From the NCBI GenBank assembly GCA_021014325.1, contig CM037473.1:10123501-10187500 (forward strand): a DNA stretch of 64,000 nucleotides. The letters run 5' to 3'. Under the pieces are notes generated by a model. It made no database searches. It was not told the origin of the DNA and saw only the letters and a program-made list of their open reading frames with translations. The position numbers and the translations under genes were made by a program. Shown one piece after another: positions 1 to 12,100 of the stretch. Origin of the DNA: Plazaster borealis. Taxonomy: Eukaryota > Echinodermata > Asteroidea > Forcipulatida > Labidiasteridae. The number at the start of each line of letters is the position of its first letter. Within the stretch, counting starts at the first letter, position 1.

Positions 1-154
1 CGAAAGGATAAATAAAAAAAATAAAAATTAATAACATATTTCCAATCGCCATTGACAAGTAAATAACTGCTTGTTTTATCCAAGGGGGTAATGAATGCTA
101 CCCGAGTTTGGTCTGCATCTAACTAGATTGTTATCTTTTTGTTCATGTTTACAG

Positions 155-1709
155 CAAATCAAATCTTCATCCACCAAGAAATCTTCAGGTGAGGTTCTTA
201 TTTAATTATTCGGATACAGTTTTATATAAAAAATGTAATGTGTGCTTTTAATGTCGGTAATTGGTGAATTGATATGATTTTAAGTGCATGTATATAAATT
301 TGATGTATCTTTTAAAACAACTGTATATTTTATTGCTGTACAATTGATTATCAATATTTCTTGTTTTTAATGCTGTTATTATTTTTGTTGGACAAACTAC
401 CCTGATTGGGGTGTTCTTTTACCACGCTGTGAACCTTGATCTCCTACTCGGGATACCCCAGGGAGACAGCCGTACCTCGTTTGGTGGTACATTGTTATTC
501 TTGTGATATTTATTTACATTTGTCACTGTGCATTTGGTGTGCTATATCTTTGTGCCAATTTATTGATATGATTTAAATAAATTATTTCTCTCTCCATATG
601 TGTGCTTTATTGGATGCCTAAAATTTGTTTTTACTTTGTTTGTCTGTACCATTCTTACCATTCTTTATTTTAACAATTTACATTCTAATTTACTTTGCAT
701 TTTTCTTATTGACAGTTACTTATCTATCCCTTTTCTTGGAAGAATAATAATGTATACATAAAATATCTAGTGAACTGTGTAGTTTTTCAAATGTTACTTG
801 CCATCAAATTATTTCACATATTATGTATAGTTAATTCATGATATTTGTTATATGTTATCGGGTGATATTTGCTATACATAATTATGTGCATGTCTGAGGT
901 ATTTTATGCATGCTCATGCACTGTATCATTGTTGAGAAATATTTTATGTGCAGTTAAGCATGGGTCAGTTTGGGACCGGCAAAGAATCTTGTTTTCAACC
1001 GCGGTCTTTTAACTTTCAAACTTATGTTTTGTTGATTGCAGTTAATTCCAGTGACAAGCTTCACACAACGGCCAACAACCACAGCGGTGGCATTCCCAGT
1101 AGCAGTAATGCAGGCACCAGCGGGGCGCCCTCACAGCCCAAGTATATCGTCCGCATCGCAGACAGCAAGCTCTTCTACGAGAAGCGGTGGTTCCACAGGG
1201 GGCAGAACATTTACGTTGATTCTAAAGACACTGGCAAAGTCAGTGCCGTCATCAGCTCCATTGGAACCAATGAGGTCAGCGTTAAGATAATTGTTGCTGT
1301 TTTTATTTTAAATAAATAAAAAACGCACTCTGATTGGTCGAAGACTGGTCACGTGGAGCTGTATTAGTCTGTTGTTTTTAATCATCCTTGCTTTTTACTG
1401 TAATGTGTTGATTTTATCAACCTTGCCTCAATTCTATTAATTTTTTATATTCTCTGTAATATCTTTGTACATGTAAATGCCTTCGTTATTCCTACATGTA
1501 TTATTATAAAAACAATTTAATATAGTTAATTTTTTTTTAAATTTAATATAGTGTTCAATGTTGCGCTTTTCCTTTGGGATGATCTCAAATATTTCTGCTG
1601 TTTTCTTTGACAGGTTTGGGTGAGGAAAACGGCCGACAATCAGAAGATGAGGATCTACGTCTCACAGATGCAGAAGGGCAAATACAAGATTAGGAAAAGG
1701 TCCACTTGA
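155..1709 (+). CDS. SUDS3: SUDS3 (SDS3), C-terminal three exons, 5' partial
   Basis: Exons are 155-188, 1042-1274 and 1614-1709 (stop TGA 1707-1709). All junctions are AG/GT with matching phases (phase 1, then 0), and the gene continues upstream of the window. SUDS3 is a subunit of the Sin3-HDAC corepressor that helps assemble and stabilise the complex in the nucleus. The last two exons encode the conserved C-terminal domain: KYIVRIADSKLFYEKRWFHR, then a segment ending in SSIGTNE that joins to VWVRKTADNQKMRIYVSQ, and finally KGKYKIRKRST. I recognise this as the human SDS3 C-terminus, where RIEDGKLYYDKRWYH, ANEIWVRKT and TKMRIYLGQLQ align. The segment before it is a Ser/Thr/Asn-rich linker, as in the family. 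The coiled coil and Sin3-binding region must lie in upstream exons outside the window. The ATG-started reading frame beginning at 948 is only intron read-through into exon 1042. Confidence 0.9.
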
Positions 1710-1900
1710 GGGGGCGGAGTCCACCCCCTTTACCATCCTCTTCCCAAATACGACTCCTTCCCCATCACTGGAATATTGTACATATTTTTATTACTATTGC
1801 ACCCACCCCCTCCTTTACACAACAATGAAAGCTGTTGACCCCTTGAACTGACGTCGCACATGGCTACTGTCTGCCCATGGTGTGCCAGTTTGGGAGTCAA

Positions 1901-2139
1901 GTTGTGCGTCAGGCTATGGTGACTGTAAATGGAATCTACACAGGGCTCAAAATTAACACTGGACCACAGAATTCAAGGCCAGTAGCGTCGGGCCAGTAAA
2001 CTCATGACCGGACAAGCCCGGTTGTGCGTCAAGCTATGGTGACTGTGTAAATGGGGTCTACACAGGGCTCAAAATGAACACTGGACCACAAGATCTGAGG
2101 CCAGTGATTGTAGCGTCGGGCCAGTAAACTCATGACCGG
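1901..2139. repeat. 120-bp tandem duplication downstream of SUDS3
   Basis: Two near-identical units (about 1901-2020 and 2021-2139) each begin with GTTGTGCGTCA and contain CTACACAGGGCTC and GGCCAGTAAACTCATGACCGG. The unit includes the left end of the adjacent MITE, so the duplication happened after that element inserted. It lies about 190 bp past the SUDS3 stop, probably in its 3' UTR. Confidence 0.85.
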
Positions 2140-2401
2140 TGGTCTTGCGTTTTTTCAATTGAATAAAATACCTCATTGTGTAATAACAATATCTTTGTGA
2201 AAAAGACTGTAACTATAAATATATTTCAATTCTGTTGAGTATTGAAGTACACTTACACATAAGATAAATGAGATAGATCTTCTCTTTGTGCTTGTTCAAC
2301 TCATTAAGATTCTGGTCTTGTAAAATAAATTCTGGTCTAGTAAACATTTTGAGCAACAGGCCCTGCAGTCTTGTGGATTTTCCCTCCAAATTCACGCTCT
2401 G
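1941..2401. mobile_element. MITE with CAGGGCTC terminal inverted repeats, copy 1
   Basis: The left end reads CAGGGCTCAAAATTAACACT and the right end is the imperfect reverse complement (CCAAATTCACGCTCTG). The left end is duplicated again at 2063. CTACA occurs immediately outside both ends and looks like a 5-bp target duplication. Relatives sit at 9613-9658, 11330-12086 and 46028-46439. No transposase is encoded. The superfamily is not assigned. Confidence 0.7.
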
Positions 2402-3760
2402 CTACACAGTATAAAAACATACGGAAATTGCCGCCCAAAAGGCGCAACTAAGATTTATTGTGGTGATGACAACGGCTGAATCTGGTCAATAGACTTGTAT
2501 CATGCTGCTATCATCTATACGTCATGTTCCCTGTATATTAATCATGGATATTGATTCTTATTTGCCAAAGGGGCCAATCTAGTTTCCTTCAAGCCTCAGT
2601 TTGGGTCAAATTGAGAAAGTTCCACTGCAGTAACACATGCAGGTTTCTGTGTTTTTAGGTCATAAAAATCGGGGAAAATATTTTTACTATTTAATGCAAT
2701 GCATCATGGACTTATTATTTATTGGCTGAAAGGCAATCCCAGGTTTGTGTTTTAAGTTTACGTGGATTTGTTGGCAGTTTTCATGAGATTCCATTTTCTT
2801 GTAAATTTTTGTGTATTTGCCAACATCTGTCATTATGAAAACAAACATGACCATTATCCCACAAAACAAGGATATGGTACTTTAGTCAATCTAAATATGT
2901 TTTCAGTTAAGAAATAAAAACAACATGTTGCATTGAACAAGAAATCATGTACAACTCTACTGTGTGATAGCGCCCTCCTATGGTGATAATCAAATAATGA
3001 ATGACAGTAGTGTCTTGTGTCAAGACTAAATTACATATGCTGAAGAGATCAGAATGGCTTTTGCAGAAGTACAATGTATCTGTTGCGAAGGTTTGATTGG
3101 TTTCTGTCAAAGGCCACCTTATTTCAAAAAGGTATTTGTTGGAGAGTACGAGTCACATTTTTTGGTCGGTCAACAAAAATTGTTTTGGAAACCAGTCACA
3201 AGTAATGCTTATTACATAACATTTCGGTTGGTAACAACTTCCTTGTAAGTAAGATATTTTTGTGCTTAGCGGATTTGTGTCCATAAGCAGTCCCATGAAA
3301 GTGGCCCTGCTCCTTATTATTTGAATATTTGAACTGCATTTGAATAAAGAGGTACTGTACATAAACTGACCCAGACCATAAGAGAGAGTCACTTTGTTCT
3401 TGTGTCGTAAAAAGAAGAAAAGAAATATTTTCAGATGTGCATTTGTGATTCTTGACATGCAATGGCGATCCCTGTGACTTGTTTTACCCTTCAGCGACCA
3501 TTCATTTCTGTATAATTATCACAAAACGCCTAGATATCGCTAATGTTGTTCAATTATTTAATCAATTTTTTCAGTAAAAATGTATTTACAAAAAACCCAT
3601 GAAACGGAAAATTTATTTTGATTTTAGTAATTGGGGTGTGATGTTAACATAGGAAACATTGTAAAATTGACTTTGAAGCTTTGTATGAATGGAAGTAGGT
3701 CAAACCTTGCAGCCGTTTGCAGCCACTATGGGCACTTTGGTACAAGCCGCTTGTGGCCGC
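2402..3760. other. intergenic, no gene seen
   Basis: No exon-like conserved reading frame was found. A short dispersed stretch near 2580-2620 (CAAGCCTCAGTTTGG) recurs near 10935 and, more diverged, near 59110 and 62090. The region 2430-2515 resembles 27055-27110. Confidence 0.5.
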
Positions 3761-3761
3761 T

Positions 3762-3965
3762 ATAATAATAATAATAATAACTAGTTCTTATATAGCGCAT
3801 TTCACAATAACGCCTCAATGCGCTTTACATTAGTGCCCTGTTCATTGGGCCGATAACATTCCTTTAATCTTTCTCAGCTCCCTGGGGAGTATACAGCCCC
3901 GAGCTGCCGTGGCGCTCTGAAGGCTTTTTCAAACACAATATCAACCTCTACCCTCGCAGGTACCC
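3762..3965 (-). mobile_element. SINE-like repeat with (ATT)n 3' tail
   Basis: On the minus strand this ends in a (TTA)n tail (3762-3780 on +) preceded by GCGCTATATAAGAACTAGT-like sequence. Its body, with the motif CTCCCTGGGGAGTATACAGC, matches the plus-strand copy at 25125-25375 in the reverse orientation. It is a truncated, non-coding retroposon. Confidence 0.7.
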
Positions 3966-4394
3966 ATTTATACCCCTGGGTTAAGGGCTAAAACATTTGT
4001 TTTACAACTGGTGATTACACCATTATAGTGAAATATCTTGACAGAAGAAGAAAGTACAGTATTGGTCAATATTGGCAGTTGTTGCACTACAGGGGTGAGA
4101 GGGAGGCATTTTTCCCTTTCTCCTAGGTGACCATAAATTGTTCCTTGTTTTCACTAAAAGGATCAATCTATTGATCTTTTTTATGAAAGTCTCATAAGTA
4201 AGTTGGTCAAATATACATGGATTTATGAAAACAAGATGATGGAAATGATCTGACAGTTAAAACAAAATGATAAAAAATCCCCCAAACCAATAATAAATAC
4301 ATTTTAGTAAATGCACATGTGTGTATTTTGTTTTTTGTTACATAAACTAAACCAGTCTAAGGTTTGCTCGTTCAAAAACTTGTGTAACATTGAT

Positions 4395-4698
4395 AATTGT
4401 CAAAGACCAGTACCCACACTTGATGTGACCCAACACATACATAAAATAACAAACCTGTGAAAGTTCAAGCTAAATCGGTCATTGAAGTCACAAGAAAATG
4501 GTGGGAAAAACCTTAAATATTTTCAAACATTGAGTTTTGGACTTGCAAGATGAAACTTAATTGTCTTACTCATTTCTCAAAAACTATTGCATTTCAAGCT
4601 AACAAATATTTCACAGGGACTTTCCCACCATGACCATCTTTATATGATGTAAGTTTTGTGCATTTATATTTTACTCTTACCAATGTTATGTACATCCT
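4395..4698. repeat. dispersed non-coding repeat (ACAAACCTGTGAAAG family)
   Basis: It shares ACAAACCTGTGAAAGTT, a TCACAAGAAAATGGTG-like block and a TTTCACAGGGACT block with 27960-28305 and with the interior of the MITE at 54681-55037. It is directly followed by another TTAA-flanked MITE. Confidence 0.6.
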
Positions 4699-5069
4699 TT
4701 AAAGGCACTGTACATGTTAGGTTATTACTCAAAATATCTATTAGCATAAAAACTTACTTGGTAACGAGCAACGGAGAGCTGTTGATAGTACATGTATAAA
4801 ACATTGTAGGAAAGGACTCCCTCTGAAGAATGTAGTTTTTGAGAAAGAGGTAATTTCTCACTAAAATAATAAAAACTTCTTGCAAGAAGTTTTTATTCCT
4901 ATCTGGAAGCACACAATTTGTACAACAATGGTGTTTTTTCTTTCATCATTTTCTTGCAACTTCGATGACCAATTGAGCCCAAATTTTCACATTTTTTTAT
5001 GCATATGTTGAGATACACCAAGTGAGAACACTGGCTTTGACAATTTCCAAACGTGTTCAGTGCCTTTAA
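4699..5069. mobile_element. TTAA-flanked MITE (AGGCACTG ends)
   Basis: TTAA at 4699-4702 and 5066-5069 flanks a 363-bp element. Its ends are inverted: AGGCACTGTACATGT on the left and ACGTGTTCAGTGCCT on the right. The interior contains the hairpin AAACTTCTTGCAAGAAGTTT. It has no coding potential. The TTAA flanks suggest a piggyBac- or Kolobok-type mobiliser, which is inference. Confidence 0.75.
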
Positions 5070-6104
5070 AGCAGTGTCTTTAAAGCAGTGTTGTGCACTT
5101 TTTGAGTCTTGCATTCGAGTCTTGCATTTTTCACAAATGGCAATAAAAAACTATAAAAACAATAACATCAATCAAGGCATTCACAACTTCCAAGTGGACT
5201 TCTCAAACTTTATTTTGGTAACAAACTGAACTTTACACAGGTCATTTTAAGGTCATGTTTTGTGTTGAAATGGATACAGATGCAATTATTAGGTCTTTTT
5301 AAATAACAATCAAGATGACACTTTTAAGTCAGGGTGTTATATGGGTGAACATTTATTCAACAACTAATTTAAAAATACATAATACAGGGTACTGTGATTT
5401 TTGTATGTTGTGCTGCAAGTTTTGTCCTGGTTGGGCCCCCAAAACATTTGTTTCCTGTAACCCTCCTGACCGTTCAAAAACCTGCTGTCCGTAAACATTT
5501 TTTGTCAATAATTTGAGAAGTTTCTATACCAACTGCATGTTTCACTACTTTACCACCAGAATTAAAGACCTCACTAAAAATGTTCATCAAATCTAAATGC
5601 TTAAAAATATAAGTATCCCTTTATATCCCAATCCGTCTTTGTTACTTTCTTTCTTGGTGTGAACATGTAAATTTGTTTTCTAAAATAAATTGTTTTCTCT
5701 ACTGTCAACCCTCATTTTCCCCCAGCATGTTACGAGAAACAAAAATATATTTTTGTTTTGCCTTACTTGCTAACTTTTAATTATAAAAATGTTCAAGTCC
5801 CTATAAAGTGGGTCCAAATGTTGATTGTTTTGAAAACACTTGCTTCCTGCAGTCATAAACATCAATCAGGAGAACTGATTGTTTCTAGTGGAATTGTGAG
5901 TATTTAAAACCCCTAAATCCACCAAATTCTGAACATCAGTTAATTTTTCCTTGTTTTGAAGTAATCGGTAATGTCTAGCTATGCCAATCTTGCTTAGGCC
6001 ATAATTTTATCAGCGTCCACAGGTTTGGATATTGGGTTGCTCTTTGATTGTTAGATTCAAGGGTCGACAAGAACCATGTCTGAAGGAATCAGGGTGTAGA
6101 ACAA
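5070..6104. other. AT-rich intergenic / THOC5 3' flank
   Basis: No conserved coding sequence was seen. The THOC5 3' UTR must lie here (transcribed right to left). No unambiguous polyadenylation site could be chosen. Confidence 0.5.
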
Positions 6105-9100
6105 CTAGCGCTGAGTGAAGTAACGATACTGTGCATTGTACTTGTATGGTTTGGAACGTCCACGGCCCCTGTTGTGAAAGAAAGAAAAGTGAACAGATTC
6201 TTTAAGAATGCACTTGCCAGCACAAAGACGCCTGAGCAGGCTAGTCGAAACGTTAAGACCAATAATATCTCACTCCATGGCAGTGAAGACAATGAGAAGT
6301 CCCCTTGATCCACTAAGCAAGAGGAGAATCCTTGGATCTACTCTGAGGTGTTGTTTGAAGCTTTGCATGGTGTGGACAAATAATATAAAATACTGTTCGA
6401 AACGTCGAGACCTTCGTTTCGAACAGTATACTCTGCTCATCTCCTGAAGACGAGTAGAGTATACTGTTTAAAACGTCAAGACCCCACCGGCTCTTTTCAG
6501 AGCCAACACTCCCACAAAAGAGTTTTTACACATGGTTGTACCCGCAAGTTTACTATTTATTTGAGTAATTTCTTACTATGAGGTAGTAGATATACAGAAA
6601 GACAAGTTCTGATCAGAGCCAAGTAGTCTCCCGAACTTTCCTTATCTACTTCGCTGAAGTAGACAAATAGCCGGACAATTCTAACAAGAACAATTTACAC
6701 AGCAAAGTAGATGCTATCACGAGGTGTTACCACAAACCCAAAATATACAAGCACAAAGACTTCATCACATCTGAGAATATTAACTTGAGTTTTGCCGAGT
6801 GTGAATATTCCTGAAAATAACTCTAGGCCCGGGTTCCACCTTATTCTAGACCCAGAACCTCCCAGATGTTACAGTTCAGTTACATACTCTGTACATCACC
6901 AGAAAGGCAAAATACAGGATTTGGACACAATGAGGACTTTTTCTTTCTCCTTTTAGTAACTGCTTTACTTCTTTCAAGAAAATTTGAAGGCTAAAGGATT
7001 TTTTTAGAAAAATCCTGAGAAATAGCAAGCCTTTAACTTTTGATGGTATTACCTGACCAGTCGAATGAACATCTTCTCTCGGGCAAACTCCAAAGGTCCC
7101 ACCGCACCCTCCCCTTCCCCTTTTGTCTCGAGGAACACGTCAAAGCACATGAGTAGACGCTGAAGCTGATTGGACAACAGATGGTCATGTGACTTGGCTG
7201 TAATGAGCTCATCGTAGTAGAGGTTAATCTCGGCCTCCAGATCCTATGGGATTAAAAAGTCAATTTGAAATAAGTTCACTTGGTTTCTAGTTATCGTTTT
7301 GTCTTCTATCTATGAAGTTTCAGTTGGTTTGGGCATAAAAGCCCTGCGTCATCCAAACCAAAGTGTTGCCTTACAGGTTTTTAATCCTTCAGCCATACTT
7401 CAGCCATTGTAAGTTGTTTAACCCCAACAGTCCAAAACCCTATTCAGGAAGTTGTATGGACTTTCTAGGATATGGTACTGTTGGGCCATATAATAATTGC
7501 TTATAAATGAACAGACCAATCTTATCCACATCCAAACTCATGGATGTTGAGTTGCCATAGTGAGTATTTTGGAGTTCCGGAGGGTCTGTAGCCAAATACA
7601 CTAGGGGGTTAGGGTTAACCCACGCCCCTCAACATCCAACTCTATGTTTGATTTGATTCAGTTGGACTAAGGACTGCACTAGCTAACTGATCATGCTTTA
7701 CATGGGATCAGACATACCACAACAGTTTAGGTGTTGAGTTATCAGATGGTGGTGGATTTTGTTAGAGTGAGGAAGGAGCCTTGTAAAGTTCTCAATCTGT
7801 GTGACTGTCTACTGACAGACAGTTCTTTGACTGGTTTCCCGCTTACCCTGATGTTATTGTCATTACTGCTGTTGTGGTCACCAGTCTGGGATACCCCAAC
7901 GACGAAATGTGGTGGGCAACGTGGGTAGTCAACGTTCAACAAGACGGCAGCACTGAGGGTGGCTGTGGGAACAAGTAACGGATGGTGTGAATAATAATAG
8001 TAGTAATAATAAGCATTGCACTTTATCACACCCAACAGGTGTCTCAAAGCGCTCATTTTTTCTCTCATAAGGTATGCCGAGCTATGTTTGAATTAATGAG
8101 ACCCATTTATTCATGTATATATCACCTTGCAAGGGTTTTACAAGGTGGTGCGGTGCAATTTGCAACCAACCATGCCAGGAGCACCGGGCAAACCCCTTTT
8201 CTTAATGATAAGTGTAGTATTTTAAACTCCCTTCTTTGTTTTTGATGGAATTGGGGAAGATAGAGGTGAAATTGGGGTAGCCTAGTGACTGGTTCAGGTT
8301 CGATATTGCAAGCAAACTCCAATTATGGGATGTAAGGTTGTTGGGCTGAGGACTCTAATTGTAGTAGCTCTGCTTTTGATGTTTAATTTTCTGTAGACGT
8401 TTTTTGAATACGTCAAGCGAGGAAGCCTCTCTCACAGACGCTGGAAGGAGGTTACATTCTGAAATTGGGGTAGTTTGTCGAAATTGGGGTAGCTTAGTGA
8501 AATTGGGGTAGCTTGGTGGAATTGGGGTAGCTTGGTGAAATTGGGGTAGCTTGGTGAAATTGGGGTAGTTTGGTGGAATTGGGGTAGCTTGGTGAAATTG
8601 GGGTAGCTTGGTAATATTGGGGTAGTTTGGTGGAATTGGGGTAGCTTGGTGAAATTGGGGTAGCTTGGTGAAATTGGGGTAGCTTGGTGAAATTGGGGTA
8701 GCTTGGTGAAATTGGGGTAGCTAGGTGAAACCTAACTTTTGTTTCCATGTAGTAGTGGACGAGACTTACCAGATCCTCTGGTACACGTTGCTAGATAGAA
8801 ATGCTGATACTGCTCCACAAGGTCTAAAGCCGGTGATCCAACCACAAAAGACAATGCCTGATACAAAAAGAGAACAAATAATAAACCACAAGGGAAACTG
8901 ACTGGGTAAATTTAATTCATTTTTTGGGTGAACAAAGACAATAGACTAGAACGATTTGAACCTGTGACCTCCGGATTAACGTGGCGGCGCTCTTCCAACT
9001 GAGCTATCTAGCCCTAAAGAGAGAACCTCTGATTTAATGAGGCAGTAATTTTTTCAAATTTGACAATTAAACAAATTATTATTAATCTATATTTCTGGTA

Positions 9101-12100
9101 ATGAAACTAAGGATGCGTCATAAAGTGAACTTAATCACTGTAGCTCGCAAGCCTCAGGAAACCTGTAAACGAGGGTGCTTGCTATGTGAACCAGAAACAA
9201 TGGTGTGAACCCCTATTTTTCCACGATAAGTGTTCTGGGTTCTTTAACGTGCACAACCAATCCTAGTACACGGGACCTACGGAATAATGTCCCGTCGGAA
9301 GGACAAAGCAATTATGGTAAAGCATCTTACTCAAGGACACAAGTGCCATGACCGGGACTCAAACCCACACTCTGCTGATCAGAAACACCAGAGCTTGAGT
9401 CCGGTGCTTTTAACCGCTCGGCCACAACATGCCACCAACCGCTCGGCCACGCCACTATTCTTACACTTTCTGTACATAATATCCATTAAGTTTGGAAGCC
9501 TTTACAATTTGTAACCCTCTTACTGTCTGACCATTCAAAATCATCTAGATGATTTTGTATGATAGGTGCACTAAGAGAGCCTGCAATATGATATGCCGTG
9601 AATGCATCCACACAGGGCTCGAATTTGGAGGGAAATTCCACAAGGCTGTTGAGCCCTGTACACAGAGAGTTCTATGTACAGTTGTGACACCATACACAAG
9701 CAGGGCATTTGAATGATTGGTCAACTCACTGGCAAATATCTATGGACTGTGTATGTAAAGCAGGAGGGTTTGTGATGGTTCATTTCTTTTTACCTGGTAC
9801 TCTTCCTTTGTGATGGTCTTCCATGAGGACAGTCTGGAAGCCACCTTGGCCGGGAACAGACTCATGGACTGTGCTTGTATGGGTACTGTGTTACGCTCTG
9901 TCAAAAAAAACAATCAGATATTATTTTGTCTTGAGTCTGAAAACAAACCTTTTGAGAAGGGTATCATCAAGATGTAAACCCTTTCAATAGTATTTACCCC
10001 ACTTAGTCGGTATTTAAGGTCAACAGAGAACATATTACAAAATTTAATTGATGTTTGATTGTAAGTTTGTGGTATCAGTTACTTGGGTTGGCCTGCTATC
10101 TAAACAAGGTACTATTCGAGTCAACAAAAGTGAACTTTGTGTTGCAAGTCTGACAGTGCCTGTTTTTTTTGTTTTTTTGCATTTTGAACCTAAAATGCCC
10201 AGCTTTTTTATGTTTTTTGAAATTCGGAAATTTGGAATACATAAAATAGATTATGCATGTACGACCTTGGCACTGAAAGAGTCAAAGGGACACGTTGCCT
10301 TGGATCGGGCGAGTTGGTCTATAAAAAGCATTTGTAACCGTTTGTTATAAAATGCAAATGGTTAGAAAGACGTTATAAAAGTAGAATACAATGATCCACA
10401 CAAATATGCCTCAAAATTGCGTGGTTTTCCTTTTACTTTGCGAACTAACACGGTCGGCCATTTTGTGGAGTCAAAAATTTGACTCCACATAATGGCCGAC
10501 CGTGTTTATTTTTTTAGACCAACTCGTCTGATCCAAGGCAACGTGTCCCTTTAAGTGATCTGTACTCACCAAGCGAGGCTAGCTGCCTGGTCAGAGCCAG
10601 CCTAGCCCGTGTACGAGACCTCAGCGCTTTCAGAGTGGACTCCATGTGACTGGTGCTGACCGACGTCATCGCTTTGGGCTCCAGACAGTCCTGGGGTAGG
10701 AAGTCCAGTCCGGCCAGCCACTGGGCCCAGCGGTATGGGTAGCCAGTTTTCTCAATGTAGGCACTCATAGCATCCATGCTGTCAGGATAACAATGTATGA
10801 AATTATGCATTCAATTCTGTTCTCTCTTCAAGAAATGAGTCATTGCTGATGCAAATGAAGAATGTAATCATCAATGTAATGCATTAACGAATACTGCTTT
10901 TGATCATACCAAAATGGCACCAGACTATTTTCCCTTCAAGCCTCAGTTTGGTTCACATTGAATTGATAAAATACAAGATGGCAGCACCATAACAAAGATG
11001 GGCAGAGATAAAGTTTTGAAACACTATTCGTTATTCCTGATGAATACACTTGGACACTTGATATCGATAATAACATGCAGTTCTCATATAGAGCTTTATC
11101 GAACCCGACAGGCGTCTCAAAGCGCTAAAAACTTTTACGACAGGTGCATGCAGAGCTATATCTGAGCTCGAGACCCATCTATAAAGCACCTTTTAAGGGT
11201 TAACAAGGTGATGTGGTGCAATCAGCAGCCAACAATGCCACAAAAACCGAGGAAAACCCCTTCTCTTACAAAATAAGTGTCCTGGGTTCTTTTTTGTGCA
11301 TTTAACAACACTAAGAACTTACCATTCCATAGGGCTCGAATTTTACACTGGACACTTTCAGTGTCAGGCCAGTAAACTCAAGACAGGACAAGTCTAGTGG
11401 TCGGCTTTTTTCAACTTAACATCTTTTTGTCTCAAAAGAATGATGTTCAAATGTCAGAGATGCCACTGTGGTAACGGAAAAAACCCCCCAGAAAATTATT
11501 TTTCCCTTAGACAAAAGCAGAAAGCCACTGAATGAATGTCGCGAGTGGTAACCATTGTGACAAATTATCGCAGAGCAATCATCGCAGAGATGCCAACATT
11601 GAATTCCCAAAAAGAGTAGCACCGCCGAGCATTTAAGTTCAAGTCAGGCATACAACTCTACGAGTCGTAAAAAGATGAAAATTACGACATTTACGATATA
11701 AACTAGTGAAAATCGCTTATTGCAAAGCGGACTTGCTTTAGAGGCCAAACAATTATAACTTTATTCAGACTCGATTAAAAACAAAAAACAAAACAAAAAA
11801 CAATGGAGGTTGAGGTTTATTGTTTTTTTAAACCGGAAATCCGGGTAAATCCGGAAAAGTGGCATCTCTGAAATGTTGAGTTTGAGTCTCACAAATGTCT
11901 TTCAATCCTGCTGAGTATCACCCGCAAAACAGAAGAGATAAAACAGTTTAGATAATAAAACTGGGTTCTCATTTTGATTCTACTCTCTTCTCATTTTTGA
12001 TTCTGGTCTTGTAAATAAAATCCCAGTCCAGTATTGAGATTCTGAGCTACAGGTCCTGCAGATTTTCCCCCCCAATTCAAGCCCTGTTCCATCCAAAGGA

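Noticed and set aside
948..1041. ATG at 948 as the start of a gene
   Set aside because: A good acceptor at 1041 and the matching phase from exon 155-188 show this part is intron of SUDS3.
8494..8748. 84-codon minus-strand frame of [17 protein letters not shown] repeats
   Set aside because: Pure read-through of the 19-bp minisatellite in an intron.
8943..9014. Functional tRNA-Asn gene
   Set aside because: The anticodon stem has mismatches and position 33 is not T. It is better described as a tRNA-like repeat.
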